Source: Candidatus Ribeiella danica
Lineage (GTDB): Bacteria > Chloroflexota > Chloroflexia > Chloroflexales > Roseiflexaceae
Direction of reading: 5' to 3'
Length of the DNA stretch: 64,000 nt
NCBI GenBank assembly: GCA_016717335.1
Contig: JADKFS010000002.1
Location: forward strand, 434,001 to 498,000
Below are positions 19,283-28,214 of this stretch, piece after piece. The position numbers were made by a program, and so were the translations under genes. The notes beneath the pieces were generated by a model, which saw nothing but the letters and a program-made list of their open reading frames with translations, was not told where the DNA came from and searched no databases. Each line of letters begins with the position of its first letter. Position 1 is the stretch's first letter.

Positions 19283-20115
19283 CCTCATTTCGGGGGGCTG
19301 CGCGCCCCCGTGCCCCCCGCACCCCTGCGCGGGCTGCACCCCAAGCGTTTCCGGGGGGCTGCGCGCCCCCCATGCCCCGCGCGGGTCATACCCCACACCG
19401 CATTCGGGGGGCTGCGCGCCCCCCGTGCCCCCGCGGGCGGGGGTGGGCCGCCACCCCCGCCGCCCCCCGGCCGGGGCTTGCGCCCCTGGACCCCAAAAAG
19501 ATGCCGCCTTGTTTGCGATGCCTGACGCGCATGCCCGGCTGAATCCAGGCGCGTAGAAAGACAACAGGTCCGATCGGAATGGTGCCAAGCATGGGCCACC
19601 AGCAATGCAATTAGTACGACATCATTTGCCGGAGGGGGGCCGGGGGAACCGGCGTGGGTTCCCCCGGGCGGGGGACCGGGGGCGCAGCGCCCCGGAAAAG
19701 CACGCGGCGAAGCGTCTTGAACCGGCGTGGGTTCCCCCGGGCGGGGGGCCGGGGGCGCAGCGCCCCGGAAAAGCACGCGGCGAAGCGTCTTGAACCGGCG
19801 TGGGTTCCCCCGGGCGGGGGGCCGGGGGCGCAGCGCCCCGGAAAAGCACGCGGCGAAGCGTCTTGAACCGGCGTGGGTTCCCCCGGGCGGGGGGCCGGGG
19901 CGCAGCGCCCCGGAAAGCACGCGGCGAAGCGTCTTGAACCGGCGTGGGTTCCCCGGCCGGGGGGCCGGGGCGCAGCGCCCCGGAAAAGCACGCGGCGAAG
20001 CGTCTTGAACCGGCGTGGGTTCCCCCGGCCGGGGGGCCGGGGGCGCAGCGCCCCGGAAGAATCGGATCGCTCTCCGCAGGAGGAGTAGGCGGGGGGCGGG
20101 GGCGCAGCGCCCCGC
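19283..20115 (+). repeat. Dispersed GC-rich element, copy C, with second 73-bp tandem array
   Basis: Three left hairpin units (GGGGGGCTGCGCGCCCCC type) at about 19290, 19355 and 19407 lead into CCCTGGACCCCAAAA, the core, CATTTGCCGGAGGGG (about 19624), and a tandem array. Units begin at 19646, 19719, 19792, 19865, 19936 and 20008 (spacing 73, 73, 73, 71, 72). The constant hairpin half matches the 8.6 kb array. The 24-bp linker differs (AAAGCACGCGGCGAAGCGTC...) but is the same in every unit of this array. It fills the trpD-acyltransferase gap, where no gene is credible. Confidence 0.88.
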
Positions 20116-20205
20116 AGCCAACTCTCACCATGCTCTCATCCACCGGGGGCGGTCTAGCGGCACAGTCCGTGCTGCTCAGCGCCGCAAATCTCGGAGGAGG
20201 GAGCG

Positions 20206-22734
20206 ATGGGACTGGACCGATCCGCAGCGACCGGCCGGCTCGATCGGAGCGAGGCGCGGCTGCCGTACTTGCCCGGCCTCGACGGCCTGCGCGCGCTCGC
20301 CGTCGTCGGCGTGCTGCTCTACCACGCCGACCTGGGCGTATGGGGCGGGTTCCTCGGCGTCGAGTCGTTCTTTGTGCTCAGCGGCTTTCTGATCACCGCG
20401 CTGCTGCTGGCCGAGTGGCGGGGCCGCGGCCGGATCGACCTGGTGGCGTTCTGGGCGCGCCGCGCGCGCCGGCTGCTCCCGGCGCTGCTGCTCGTGCTCG
20501 CGGGCACGCTGGCGCTCCACGCGGCGCTGCTGCCGGGCGAGACCGACGGGCTGCGCGGCGATGTCCTCGCCACGCTCGGCTACGTGATGAACTGGCACCT
20601 GGTGGCCGGCCAGCAGTCCTACTTCGACCCGGTCGTCCGCCCGTCGCTGCTCCAGCACCTCTGGTCGCTGGCGGTCGAGGAGCAGTTCTACCTGCTCTGG
20701 CCGCCGCTGTTCCTGGCCGGGGTGCGCTACCTGCGTCGCCACGGCCTGCTGGTCGCGGCGCTCGTCGCGGCGGCGACGAGCCTGGCGCTGATGATCGGGC
20801 TGTTCGTGCCCGGCGCCGACCCGTCGCGGGTCTACTACGGGACCGACACCAGGGCCGCGGGGCTGCTGATCGGCGCCGCGCTGGCGATCGGTTGGTCGCC
20901 CGGGCAGGCGATCGTGGGGCGTCGCGGCGGCACCCTGCTCGACGTCGCGGGCCTGCTCGCGCTCGGCGGGCTGCTCGCCGCGTACTCCTGGCTGCACGAG
21001 GCGAACCCGCTGCTCTACCGCGGCGGCTTCGCGCTGATCGCGCTCGCCACGGCGGCCGTGATCGCGGCGGCCACGCACCCCGGCGCGCGGCTGGTGCCGG
21101 GGCTGCTCGGCTGGCGCCCGCTGCGCTGGATTGGGCTGCGCTCGTACGGGATCTACCTCTGGCACTGGCCAATCTTCATGGTGACCCGCCCCTACCAGGA
21201 TGTGCCGCTCGACGGCCTGCCGCTGCTGGCCCTGCGGCTCGCGCTCGTGATCGGGCTGGCCGCGCTGTCCTACCGGCTCGTCGAGCTGCCGATCCGCCAC
21301 GGTGCGCTTGGCCGGCTGTGGCGCGCGCTGTGGGCAGGCCGCGACACACCCACGCCGAACCCCGGCGGCCCGATCGTGCGCCGGCCGGCGCTCCCGACCC
21401 TGAGCATGGTCCTGCTCTTCACGGCGGCCTGCTCGGTGCCGCCCGAAGCGCAGCGGCAGCCCGCGACGCCTCTCGCGCTGCCGACGCTGGCCGGCCCGCC
21501 CACCGCTACGGCTGCGGCGAGCGCGATCACGCCGGCAAGCACCGCCGTGTCGCGGGCCACCGCGCCGGCCGTCGTACCGCCCGAGCCGACAGCGACCACC
21601 TCGGCGGCGAACGACCCGACGGCGATTGCGTCCTCGCCGGCCGCGGCCGCCCTGGAGCAGTTCGACCCGGCGCTCGCGGCCAAGCTCCAGCGCATCCTCG
21701 ACCAGACCGTCGCCGACGGCTTTATTCCGGGCGCGAGCCTGGCGGTGTCGATCCCCGGCCAGAAGCCCTGGGCCGGCGCCAGCGGCGTGCGCGACCGCCG
21801 ATCCAAGGAGCCGATCGAGCCGGGCACGCTCGTGCGCATCGCGAGCATCAGCAAAGTCTTCACCGCCGTCGTCGTGCTGCAGCTGGCCGAAGAGGGCGCG
21901 ATCGACCTCGACGCCCCGATGTCGACCTGGCTGCCCGACCTGCTGCCGAACGGGAACAAGATCGCGGTGCGCGACCTGCTCCAGCACACCAGCGGCCTGT
22001 ACGACTACCTGGAGGACCGCAGCTTCGTCAACCAGGCGTACCGCAGCCCCGAGCGGACCTTCACGCCGCGCGAGCTGGTCGAGTACGCGGCCAAGTTCCC
22101 GCCGTCGTTCCGCCCAGGGGCGAAGGGCGCCTGGGACTACTCCAGCACGAACTACGTCATCCTGGGCATGATCGTCGAGCAGGCGACCGGCCACACGCTG
22201 GCGCAGGAGATGCGCCGGCGGATCTTCGATCCGCTCGAGCTGGCGCAGACGTTCTTCGCGCCCGACGAGGCGATCGAGGGCGCGCAGGCGCGCGGGTACT
22301 CCAACGGCGTGGACCAGACAAAGGTGGCGATGTCGTTCGCGTTCGCGACGGCAAACATCGTCTCGACGCCGCGCGACGTCCAGCGCTTCGCGCAGGCGCT
22401 GTTTAGCGGCGAGCTGCTGGAGCCGGCCACGCTGGAGACGATGCTGACCTTCGTCGGCGGCAAGGGCCAGTACAAGATGCCCGCGCTGGAGTACGGCCTG
22501 GGAGTCATGCGCAACCGGCTGCCGGTCGGGCCGGACGCCGGCGGGCAGGAGCGCCCGGCCGCGGCGAGCACCGTGCTCGGCCACATCGGCGGGTTTGGCG
22601 GGTTCCGATCGGCGGTCTGGTTCGCGCCCGAGAGCGGGATCTCGGTCGCGCTCGGCGTCGACCAGGCGGCCACCGACCCGAACATCCTGGCGACGAGAGT
22701 GTTCGACGCGATCCTGACGCACCAGGGGCGCTAA
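20206..22734 (+). CDS. Acyltransferase-3 (OafA/YrhL-like) fused to a beta-lactamase-related serine hydrolase
   Basis: An 842-residue fusion. Residues about 20-380 form a 10-TM acyltransferase-3 domain (LPGLDGLRALAVVGVLLYHAD, FFVLSGFLIT, HLWSLAVEEQFYLLWPPLF) of the type that O-acylates envelope glycans. A Pro/Ala/Thr-rich linker (about 400-480) follows a TM and the lipobox-like LLFTAACSVP. Residues about 485-842 are a class C/DD-peptidase-like hydrolase: nucleophile motif SISK (Ser about 547, Lys about 550), HTSGL, and HIGGFGGF in the KTG position. The second active-site motif reads YSS (Tyr about 645), with Ser in the usual Asn position of YxN. Start ATG follows GGAGGGAGCG. Coupled acyl transfer and acyl hydrolysis outside the cell is an inference. 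Confidence 0.86.
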   Translation: MGLDRSAATGRLDRSEARLPYLPGLDGLRALAVVGVLLYHADLGVWGGFLGVESFFVLSGFLITALLLAEWRGRGRIDLVAFWARRARRLLPALLLVLAGTLALHAALLPGETDGLRGDVLATLGYVMNWHLVAGQQSYFDPVVRPSLLQHLWSLAVEEQFYLLWPPLFLAGVRYLRRHGLLVAALVAAATSLALMIGLFVPGADPSRVYYGTDTRAAGLLIGAALAIGWSPGQAIVGRRGGTLLDVAGLLALGGLLAAYSWLHEANPLLYRGGFALIALATAAVIAAATHPGARLVPGLLGWRPLRWIGLRSYGIYLWHWPIFMVTRPYQDVPLDGLPLLALRLALVIGLAALSYRLVELPIRHGALGRLWRALWAGRDTPTPNPGGPIVRRPALPTLSMVLLFTAACSVPPEAQRQPATPLALPTLAGPPTATAAASAITPASTAVSRATAPAVVPPEPTATTSAANDPTAIASSPAAAALEQFDPALAAKLQRILDQTVADGFIPGASLAVSIPGQKPWAGASGVRDRRSKEPIEPGTLVRIASISKVFTAVVVLQLAEEGAIDLDAPMSTWLPDLLPNGNKIAVRDLLQHTSGLYDYLEDRSFVNQAYRSPERTFTPRELVEYAAKFPPSFRPGAKGAWDYSSTNYVILGMIVEQATGHTLAQEMRRRIFDPLELAQTFFAPDEAIEGAQARGYSNGVDQTKVAMSFAFATANIVSTPRDVQRFAQALFSGELLEPATLETMLTFVGGKGQYKMPALEYGLGVMRNRLPVGPDAGGQERPAAASTVLGHIGGFGGFRSAVWFAPESGISVALGVDQAATDPNILATRVFDAILTHQGR

Positions 22735-22744
22735 GGCTCAGCTT

Positions 22745-23460
22745 TTCTCCGGGGCGCTGCGCCCCCGGCCCCCCGCCTACTCCTCCTGCGGAGAGCGATC
22801 CGATTCTTCCGGGGCGCTGCGCCCCCGGCCCCAGCGTGAATCCTTCCGGGGCGCTGCGCCCCCGACCCCCCGCCCGGGGGAACCCACGCCGGTTCCCCCG
22901 GCCCCCCTCCGGCAAAAAAGGCCACATCAGCGTCAATGCCTGTGGTGCATGCCCGACAACATCCCCGGCAGGCGGGTGCACCCCGTCGCGCCTGAGTTCG
23001 GCGTTCCCATGACAGCGGGTTTCCTCCCGCCGCGCCTGGATTCAGCCAGGCATGCCCATCAAACCTCGCAAATGAGGCGGCGTTCTTTTTGGGTCCAGGG
23101 GCGCAGCCCGGTCGGGGGCGGCGGGGTGGCGGCCCACCCCCCGCCCGCGGGGGCGCGGGGGGCGCGCAGCCCCCCGCACAACCGTGTGCGCTGCCCGCCG
23201 TGCCTGGATTCAGCCAGGCATGCCCATCAAACCTCGCAAATGAGGCGGCGTTCTTTTGGGGTCCAGGGGCGCAGCCCCGGCCGGGGGGCGGCGGGGGTGG
23301 CGGCCCACCCCCGCCCGCGGGGGCGCGGGGGGCGCGCAGCCCCCCGCAGACGCTGGAGGCGCGCCACGCACAGGGGCACGGGGGCGCGCAGCCCCCGCAG
23401 GCGCTGGAGGTGCGACCGACCCTCGCGGGGGCACGGGGGCGCGCAGCCCCCGCCAGCAAA
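22745..23460 (-). repeat. Dispersed GC-rich element, copy D, inverted and duplicated
   Basis: Reverse orientation relative to copies A-C. Three CCGGGGCGCTGCGCCCCCGG-type hairpins (22750-22870) precede the GGGGGAACC/GGTTCCCCC hairpin, the reverse CTCCGGCAAA marker, and the core. The core segment from GCCTGGATTCAGCCAGGC to GGGGTCCAGGGGCGCAGCC occurs twice in tandem (about 23032-23165 and 23205-23340). Further single hairpins run to 23460. It fills the 770-bp gap before the CoA-transferase gene and contains no credible gene. Confidence 0.85.
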
Positions 23461-23461
23461 A

Positions 23462-23470
23462 TGGTATAAT
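23462..23470 (+). promoter_or_regulatory. Extended -10 promoter element before the CoA-transferase gene
   Basis: TGGTATAAT is a consensus -10 with the extended TG. No -35 is recognisable in the GC-repeat DNA upstream. The same string ATGGTATAAT occurs at 25502-25511 before another gene. Confidence 0.5.
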
Positions 23471-23504
23471 GGCGGCTCGTCCAACCTGATGCATGTGGGA
23501 AAAG

Positions 23505-24706
23505 ATGAGCGCTATAACCCTGCCCCTCGCCGGCCTGCGCGTGCTGGACCTGACCCGCGCCCTGGCCGGGCCGTTCTGCGCCCAGATGCTGGGCGACAGG
23601 GCGCCGATATCGTCAAGGTCGAGCAGCCCGGCGTGGGCGACAACGCGCGCGGCTGGGGGGCCGCCGTTCCAGGGCGGCGAGAGCAGCTACTTTCTCAGCG
23701 TCAACCGCAACAAGCGCAGCGTCGCGCTGAACCTGCGCGACGCGCGCGGCGCCGAGGTGCTGCGCCGGCTGGTGGCCCAGAGCGACGTGCTGCTGGAGAA
23801 CTTCGTGCCCGGCACGCTCGACCGGCTGGGCTTCAGCTACGAGTCCTGCCGCGCGATCAGGCCCGACATCGTCTACTGCTCGATCTCCGGGTTCGGGCAG
23901 GTCGGCCCCGAGCGCGAGCGCGCGGCCTACGACCAGATCCTGCAGGGCCTGGGCGGGATCTGGCGAGCGTGACCGGCGAGATCGGCGGGGCGCCGATGCG
24001 CGTCGGCATCGCGATCGCCGACCTGATGGCCGGCATGTTCGCGGCCTACGCGGTGCAGGTGGCGCTCTACCACCGCGCGCGCACGGGCGTCGGGCAGCGC
24101 GTCGACACCTCGCTGCTCGAGGGCCAGCTGGCGATGATGACCTACCAGGCCGCGCGCTACTTCGCCACCGGCGCCGCGCCCGGCACCAGCGGCAACCTGC
24201 ACCCGACGATCGTGCCGTACGGGCTGTACCGCGCCGCCGACGCCTACTTCAACCTGGCGGTCGGCACGGAGGACCTGTGGCGGCGCTTCTGCGCGGCGAT
24301 GGCGCTCGATCAGCTGCGCGCCGACCCGCGCTTCGCCACCAACCGCGAGCGGCTGGCCAACCGCGACGCGCTGAACGAGCTGCTGGCGGGCGAGTTCCTG
24401 CGCTGCTCGGTGGCCGAGATCGAGCGGCGGATGAGCGCGGCCGGCGTGCCCTGCGGCGCGGTGCGCGACCTGCACGACGTCTTCACCGACCCGCAGACCC
24501 AGGCGATCGAGATCGTGCGGCAGCTCGAACACCCGACCGCCGGCACGATCAGCGTGGTCGGCCCGCCCTACCACCTGTCGGCCACGCCGCCGGAGGTGCG
24601 GCTGCCGCCGCCGCTGCTGGGCCAGCACACCGACGAGGTGCTGCGCGAGCTTGGCTACGACGAGGGCGAGATCGCCGCGCTGCGCGAGGCCAGGGTCGTG
24701 GAGTAG
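23505..24706 (+). pseudogene. CaiB/BaiF-type CoA transferase (class III), broken by three 1-nt indels
   Basis: The product would be a class III CoA transferase of about 400 residues (LAGLRVLDLTRALAGPFCAQMLGD... ADIVKVEQPGVGDNARGWG... NRNKRSVALNLRD... GIAIADLMAGMFAAYAV). The reading frame changes three times. Near 23600 a base is missing after GGCGAC. Near 23660 a run of six G replaces five. Near 23962 a base is missing before TGGCGAGCG. Apart from these sites the protein looks well conserved, including the catalytic-Asp region (ARAAYDQILQG). That pattern fits very recent inactivation or assembly error better than old decay. GAAAAGATG is the likely start context. Confidence 0.8.
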
Positions 24707-24716
24707 GAGCGCGCGC

Positions 24717-25214
24717 TCAATTGGACGTGACCACCCCGTTGACCCCGTTGCTGCGCTCGACCACGATCCGAAGCTTCTGGATCAGCTGGGCGAACTCCTC
24801 GGGGGCGTCGCTCTGGCGCTTCGCGCGCAGGGCGCTCTCCAGGCGATCGACGTAGCCGATCGTGAGATCGGTTGCCTGGGGGCCGCGGCTCTCGGCGAGC
24901 GCCTTGGCGACGCGCGCCTCGTACTCGCGGAACTGCCATACGACGAGCTGGTCCTCCTCCGATAGCTCTCCCTCCATCTTCTTGACGAGGACGTCCGTCA
25001 CTTTCAGGATCTGGCTGAGCTGCTTGCCGTAGCTGCCGACCTCGTCGAGCACGTGATACTCGTCGTCCATGTCCTCGATGTTGCAGCCCAGAAAGAGCTG
25101 CGGATGAAAGAAGTCCTCGAAGGTATCCTTCCAGACAGTGATCGGCAGGTACCACCAGGTTCGTAGAAACTCCGCGAAGGGAAGCGCGGTGGACTGGGTG
25201 CTCTTGCGTGCCAT
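24717..25214 (-). CDS. Hypothetical protein
   Basis: A 165-residue soluble protein, MARKSTQSTALPFAEFLRTWWYLPITVWKDTFEDFF..., with an acidic middle (CNIEDMDDEYHVLDEVGSYGKQLSQ) and charged helices (VKKMEGELSEEDQLVVWQFREYEARVAKALAE). The ATG at 25214 has AAGGAGG 8 nt upstream; a longer frame to 25292 has no ribosome site. No family recognised. It is convergent with the CoA-transferase gene. The 314-bp gap upstream (25215-25528) holds only the -10 element noted for the divergent gene. Confidence 0.6.
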   Translation of the reverse strand: MARKSTQSTALPFAEFLRTWWYLPITVWKDTFEDFFHPQLFLGCNIEDMDDEYHVLDEVGSYGKQLSQILKVTDVLVKKMEGELSEEDQLVVWQFREYEARVAKALAESRGPQATDLTIGYVDRLESALRAKRQSDAPEEFAQLIQKLRIVVERSNGVNGVVTSN

Positions 25215-25502
25215 GGCTCGGCCCTCCTTATCGCGCCTGTGACGTCCGTGGCGGCCGTGCTGGCTGGTGGAGGCGGGTTGAGGATCACGCACAGCCGGGT
25301 CCGGCGGCTGCCCCGCGTCACGAGGTGGCGCATCCGATCGGGGCGGCCGGCGTCACAAGGGTCTCATCATGATCAACGCCGGCATGACCGATTTTAGGGG
25401 ATGGCCAGCGTGGGCTTGCTTTCGAGGCGTGCTTAGGCGCGCCGCCCCCAAGGGCGACCAGCGGGCGCGAACCAGCAGGCCGCCCGCGCCGGCGCCTCAA
25501 GA

Positions 25503-25511
25503 TGGTATAAT
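25503..25511 (+). promoter_or_regulatory. Extended -10 element TGGTATAAT
   Basis: Identical to the element at 23462-23470. It lies just 18 nt before the next ATG, so the transcript would start only about 10-12 nt upstream of the codon, with AGGAGG almost at the 5' end. Confidence 0.45.
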
Positions 25512-25528
25512 TCGGCCAGGAGGTTGCT

Positions 25529-25849
25529 ATGACCGAGCGACACGGGCTGTTCAGCATCCCGGCGCGGCTGCTGCTGACGCCCGAGCAGCGCGCCAGGCTC
25601 GAGGCGATCGTGCGCGAGCGCGAGGTCGACCTGACCGACCTGGTCTCGCAGATCGTCGCCGCCTACCTCGACGCGCAGACCGACGTGCGGCCGGTCGCGC
25701 GGCCCGCCCCCGACACGCAGGCCGAGCTGCGCAGGCGGCGGGCCGAGCTGGCCAGCCTGCGCGCGCGCCGCGACGCCGGGCGCGCCCCGGCGTGGCTGGG
25801 CGGCTATATCGCCGCGCTCGAGGCCGAGATCGATCGTCTGGGGCAGTAG
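25529..25849 (+). CDS. Small hypothetical protein, possibly ribbon-helix-helix-like plus coiled coil
   Basis: A 106-residue protein: MTERHGLFSIPARLLLTPEQRARLEAIVREREVDLTDLVSQIVAAYLD resembles a short strand and two-helix arrangement like CopG/RHH proteins. An Arg-rich coiled-coil segment follows (QAELRRRRAELASLRARRDAG), then ALEAEIDRLGQ. AGGAGG precedes the ATG by 4 nt. A DNA-binding role is possible but unproven. It lies upstream of tlyA on the same strand, separated by a short tandem-repeat tract. Confidence 0.55.
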   Translation: MTERHGLFSIPARLLLTPEQRARLEAIVREREVDLTDLVSQIVAAYLDAQTDVRPVARPAPDTQAELRRRRAELASLRARRDAGRAPAWLGGYIAALEAEIDRLGQ

Positions 25850-25852
25850 CAG

Positions 25853-25925
25853 GTGAGAAGGTTCGCACGTGCGCATGTTCGCACGTTCCTAGATTTGCAA
25901 CATGCAACTTGCCAACCTGCAACCG
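25853..25925 (+). repeat. Short tandem repeats (GTTCGCAC, CAACCTGC words)
   Basis: Degenerate 7-8 bp words GTTCGCACGTGCGCATGTTCG and GCAACATGCAACTTGCCAAC fill the gap between the small gene and tlyA and reach the tlyA ribosome-site region. Confidence 0.75.
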
Positions 25926-25932
25926 CACAAGT

Positions 25933-26758
25933 ATGGCAAAGAACAAGACCCGGCTCGACCAGCTGCTGGTGCAGCGCGGGCTGGCCGAGACGCGTAGCAA
26001 AGCCCAGGCGCTGATCCTGGCCGGGTCGGTGCGGGTGGCCGGCGCGCCGCGCACCAAGGCCGGCGAGCTGATCCCCGACGACGCCTCGGTCGAGGTCGCC
26101 GAGGCGCTGCCGTACGCCAGCCGCGGCGGCTACAAGCTGGCCCACGCGCTCGACAGCTTCGCGCTCGACCCGGGCGGCCTGGTGGCGCTCGACGTCGGCG
26201 CCTCGACCGGCGGCTTCACCGACGTGCTGCTGCAGCGCGGCGCCGCGCGCGTCTACGCGGTCGACGTCGGCTACGGCCAGATCGACTGGCGGCTGCGCCA
26301 GGACCCGCGCGTCGTGCTGCTCGACCGGACGAATATTCGCTACCTGGAGGCCCTTCCTCCCCCTTGGGGCTAGGGACTTGGGACTTGGGACTAGTGAGAG
26401 CGCCCAAGCCCCACCCCTGGCCGACTGCGCCACGATCGACGTCTCGTTCATCTCGCTGCGGCTGGTGCTGCCGGCGGTGCAGCGGCTGATCACCCCGGAG
26501 GCATGGGTGGTCGCGCTGATCAAGCCGCAGTTCGAGGCCGGCGCCGAGCAGGTCGGCCGGGGCGGCGTGGTCCGCGACGCGGCCGTGCACGCCGCGGTGC
26601 TGCGCGAGGTGCTGGCGTTCGCCGCGGACGTCGGGCTGGCGCCGCACGGGCTGGCGCGCTCGCCGATCACCGGGCCGGCCGGCAACGTCGAGTTCCTGGC
26701 CTGGCTCGGCGGCGCGGGGCCGGAGCTGCCGGTCGAGCGCGCGATTGCGGCGGCTTGA
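25933..26758 (+). pseudogene. tlyA: TlyA-type 2'-O-rRNA methyltransferase/hemolysin-like gene split by a repeat insertion
   Basis: TlyA methylates the 2'-OH of rRNA cytidines in 16S and 23S rRNA. The first part (147 residues) has the S4 RNA-binding domain (RLDQLLVQRGLAETRSKAQALILAGSV) and the FtsJ SAM motif (LDVGASTGGFTDVLLQRGA). It stops at a TAG (26371) after RYLEALPPPWG. The second part, in another frame (about 26411-26758), continues exactly where the family does: PPLADCATIDVSFISLRLVLP through IKPQFEAG and SPITGPAGNVEF. Between them lies a ~50-bp tract built of GGGACTT words. Both halves are otherwise well preserved. The second half could only be translated from a weak internal TTG/GTG start. 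Confidence 0.85.
26363..26412 (+). repeat. Heptamer repeat insertion interrupting tlyA
   Basis: Contains CTTGGGGCTAGGGACTTGGG continuing as GACTTGGGACTAG and ending GCCCAAGCCCCA, so the two ends are roughly complementary. It adds a stop codon and shifts the frame (net insertion length 1 modulo 3). Confidence 0.8.
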
Positions 26759-27031
26759 ATGGACTGCCGGATCGGCTGCGGCGCCTGCTGCATTGCCCCC
26801 TCGATCTCCTCCCCTATCCCGGGCATGCCCGACGGAAAGCCGGCCGGCGTGCGCTGCGCCCAGCTGACCGACGACAACCGCTGCGCGCTGTTCGGCAGGC
26901 CCGAGCGGCCGGCGGTCTGCCTCAGCCTGCGCCCCTCGCCCGAGATGTGCGGCCAGACGGACGAAGAGGCGCTGATCTGGCTGACGCTGCTCGAGCGCGA
27001 AACCGCGCCGGCGTCCGGTTCGTCGGAGTGA
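26759..27031 (+). CDS. YkgJ-family cysteine-cluster protein
   Basis: A 90-residue protein with CRIGCGACC near the N-terminus and the downstream pairs RCAQL, RCALF and RPAVC. This is the CxxxCxxCC...C...RPxxC pattern of YkgJ/UPF0153 proteins thought to bind Zn or an Fe-S cluster. Its ATG follows the tlyA TGA directly, with no gap, suggesting translational coupling to the broken tlyA reading frame. Function is unknown in the family. Confidence 0.8.
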   Translation: MDCRIGCGACCIAPSISSPIPGMPDGKPAGVRCAQLTDDNRCALFGRPERPAVCLSLRPSPEMCGQTDEEALIWLTLLERETAPASGSSE

Positions 27032-27100
27032 GAGGCTTGCAAGAACTTTGTCTTGCCAGCGTTATCCGCCGATCATCTTGTCTTGGAGAGGAGCGCGACA

Positions 27101-28096
27101 ATGACATCTCGCTATCAGCCCATCCCCTGGGCGCAGCCGGGCTGGTCCGAGCAGGCCGCCGGCTGGATCGGCGCGCAGCTCGCGCAGCGCGGGATCGCCG
27201 TGACCGGCCCGATCGAGCAGCCGCACGTGCGGCCCTGGTCGACGGTGCTGCGCGTGCCGACGGACGCGGGCGATATCTACTTCAAGGCCACCACGCCGGC
27301 GCTGGCGCACGAGCCGGCGCTGACGCAGGCGCTGGCGCGCTGGCGCCCCGACTGTATCGCGCCGCTGCTGGCGGCCGACCTCGAGCGCGGCTGGATGCTC
27401 ATGCCCGACGGCGGGGCGACGCTGCGCAGCGTCATCCGCGCCGATCGTGACCTGGAGCACTGGGAGCGGCTGCTGCCGATCTACGCTGGCCTGCAGATCG
27501 ACCTGGCCGCGCGCCGCGACGAGCTGCTGGCGCTGGGCGTGCTCGACCGGCGGCTGGCGGTGCTGCCGGCGCGCTACCAGGCGCTGCTGGCCGACCGCGC
27601 GGCGCTGCTGATCGATCAGCCCGATGGGCTGACGTCGGAAGAGTACGGCCGCCTGATCGAGCTGGCGCCGCAGCTCGACGCGCTGTGCGAGCGGCTGGCC
27701 GGGTACGGCCTGCCCGAGACGCTGCAGCACGACGACTTCCACGACGGCAATATCTTCATCCGCGACGGGCGCTACATCTTCTTCGACTGGGGCGAGAGCG
27801 GCGTCGGCCACCCGTTCTACACACTGGTCGTCACGCTGCGCAGCATCGCCTACTCGCTTGAGCTGGACGAAGGCGCCGCCGAGATGGCGCGGCTGCGCGA
27901 CGCATACCTGGAGCCGTGGACGCGCTACGAGCCGCGCGCGCGGCTGCGCGAGGCGCTTGGTCTGGCGCTCCGGGTCGGCAGGCTCTGCCGCGCGCTGACC
28001 TGGCACCACGTCGTGTCGCAGCTGGATTCGCCGCACCGCGAGGAGAACGCCGACGCGGTGCCCGGCTGGCTGCAGCTGTTCCTGGAGACGATCTAG
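27101..28096 (+). CDS. Aminoglycoside-phosphotransferase-family kinase (APH fold)
   Basis: A 331-residue protein with the APH/choline-kinase signatures LQHDDFHDGNIFI (catalytic loop, Asp/Asn) and FFDWGESGVGHPF (Mg-binding DW). The N-terminal lobe has VLRVPTDAGDIYFKAT, with the nucleotide-contacting Lys. It probably phosphorylates a small hydroxyl substrate; antibiotic resistance is not implied because the family is broad. Start ATG after GGAGAGGAGCGCGACA. A good intrinsic terminator follows. Confidence 0.85.
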   Translation: MTSRYQPIPWAQPGWSEQAAGWIGAQLAQRGIAVTGPIEQPHVRPWSTVLRVPTDAGDIYFKATTPALAHEPALTQALARWRPDCIAPLLAADLERGWMLMPDGGATLRSVIRADRDLEHWERLLPIYAGLQIDLAARRDELLALGVLDRRLAVLPARYQALLADRAALLIDQPDGLTSEEYGRLIELAPQLDALCERLAGYGLPETLQHDDFHDGNIFIRDGRYIFFDWGESGVGHPFYTLVVTLRSIAYSLELDEGAAEMARLRDAYLEPWTRYEPRARLREALGLALRVGRLCRALTWHHVVSQLDSPHREENADAVPGWLQLFLETI

Positions 28097-28112
28097 CTTC
28101 TTATACTCCTCA

Positions 28113-28147
28113 CCCATATCCTCCTTTCGGGATGGGTTTTTGTTTTT
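28113..28147 (+). terminator. Intrinsic terminator of the APH-like gene
   Basis: CCCATATCC and GGGATGGG form a stem around CTCCTTTC-type loop sequence, followed by TTTTTGTTTTT, 17 nt after the stop codon. Confidence 0.8.
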
Positions 28148-28214
28148 GCGCATTGCACTGCGGCAGGTGACCCCACCCCCTGCCCCCGCCCCTTGCAGCG
28201 GAGGGGAAACAGCA

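Noticed and set aside
19646..20075. CRISPR-like array
   Set aside because: Same reasoning: the linker is identical within the array, so there is no spacer diversity.
20176..22722. 848-codon minus frame opposite the acyltransferase-hydrolase fusion
   Set aside because: Arg/Gly/Gln-rich shadow; the plus strand has complete catalytic motifs.
27101..28096. Antibiotic resistance gene
   Set aside because: APH-fold kinases act on many substrates; no feature specific to aminoglycoside enzymes was seen.
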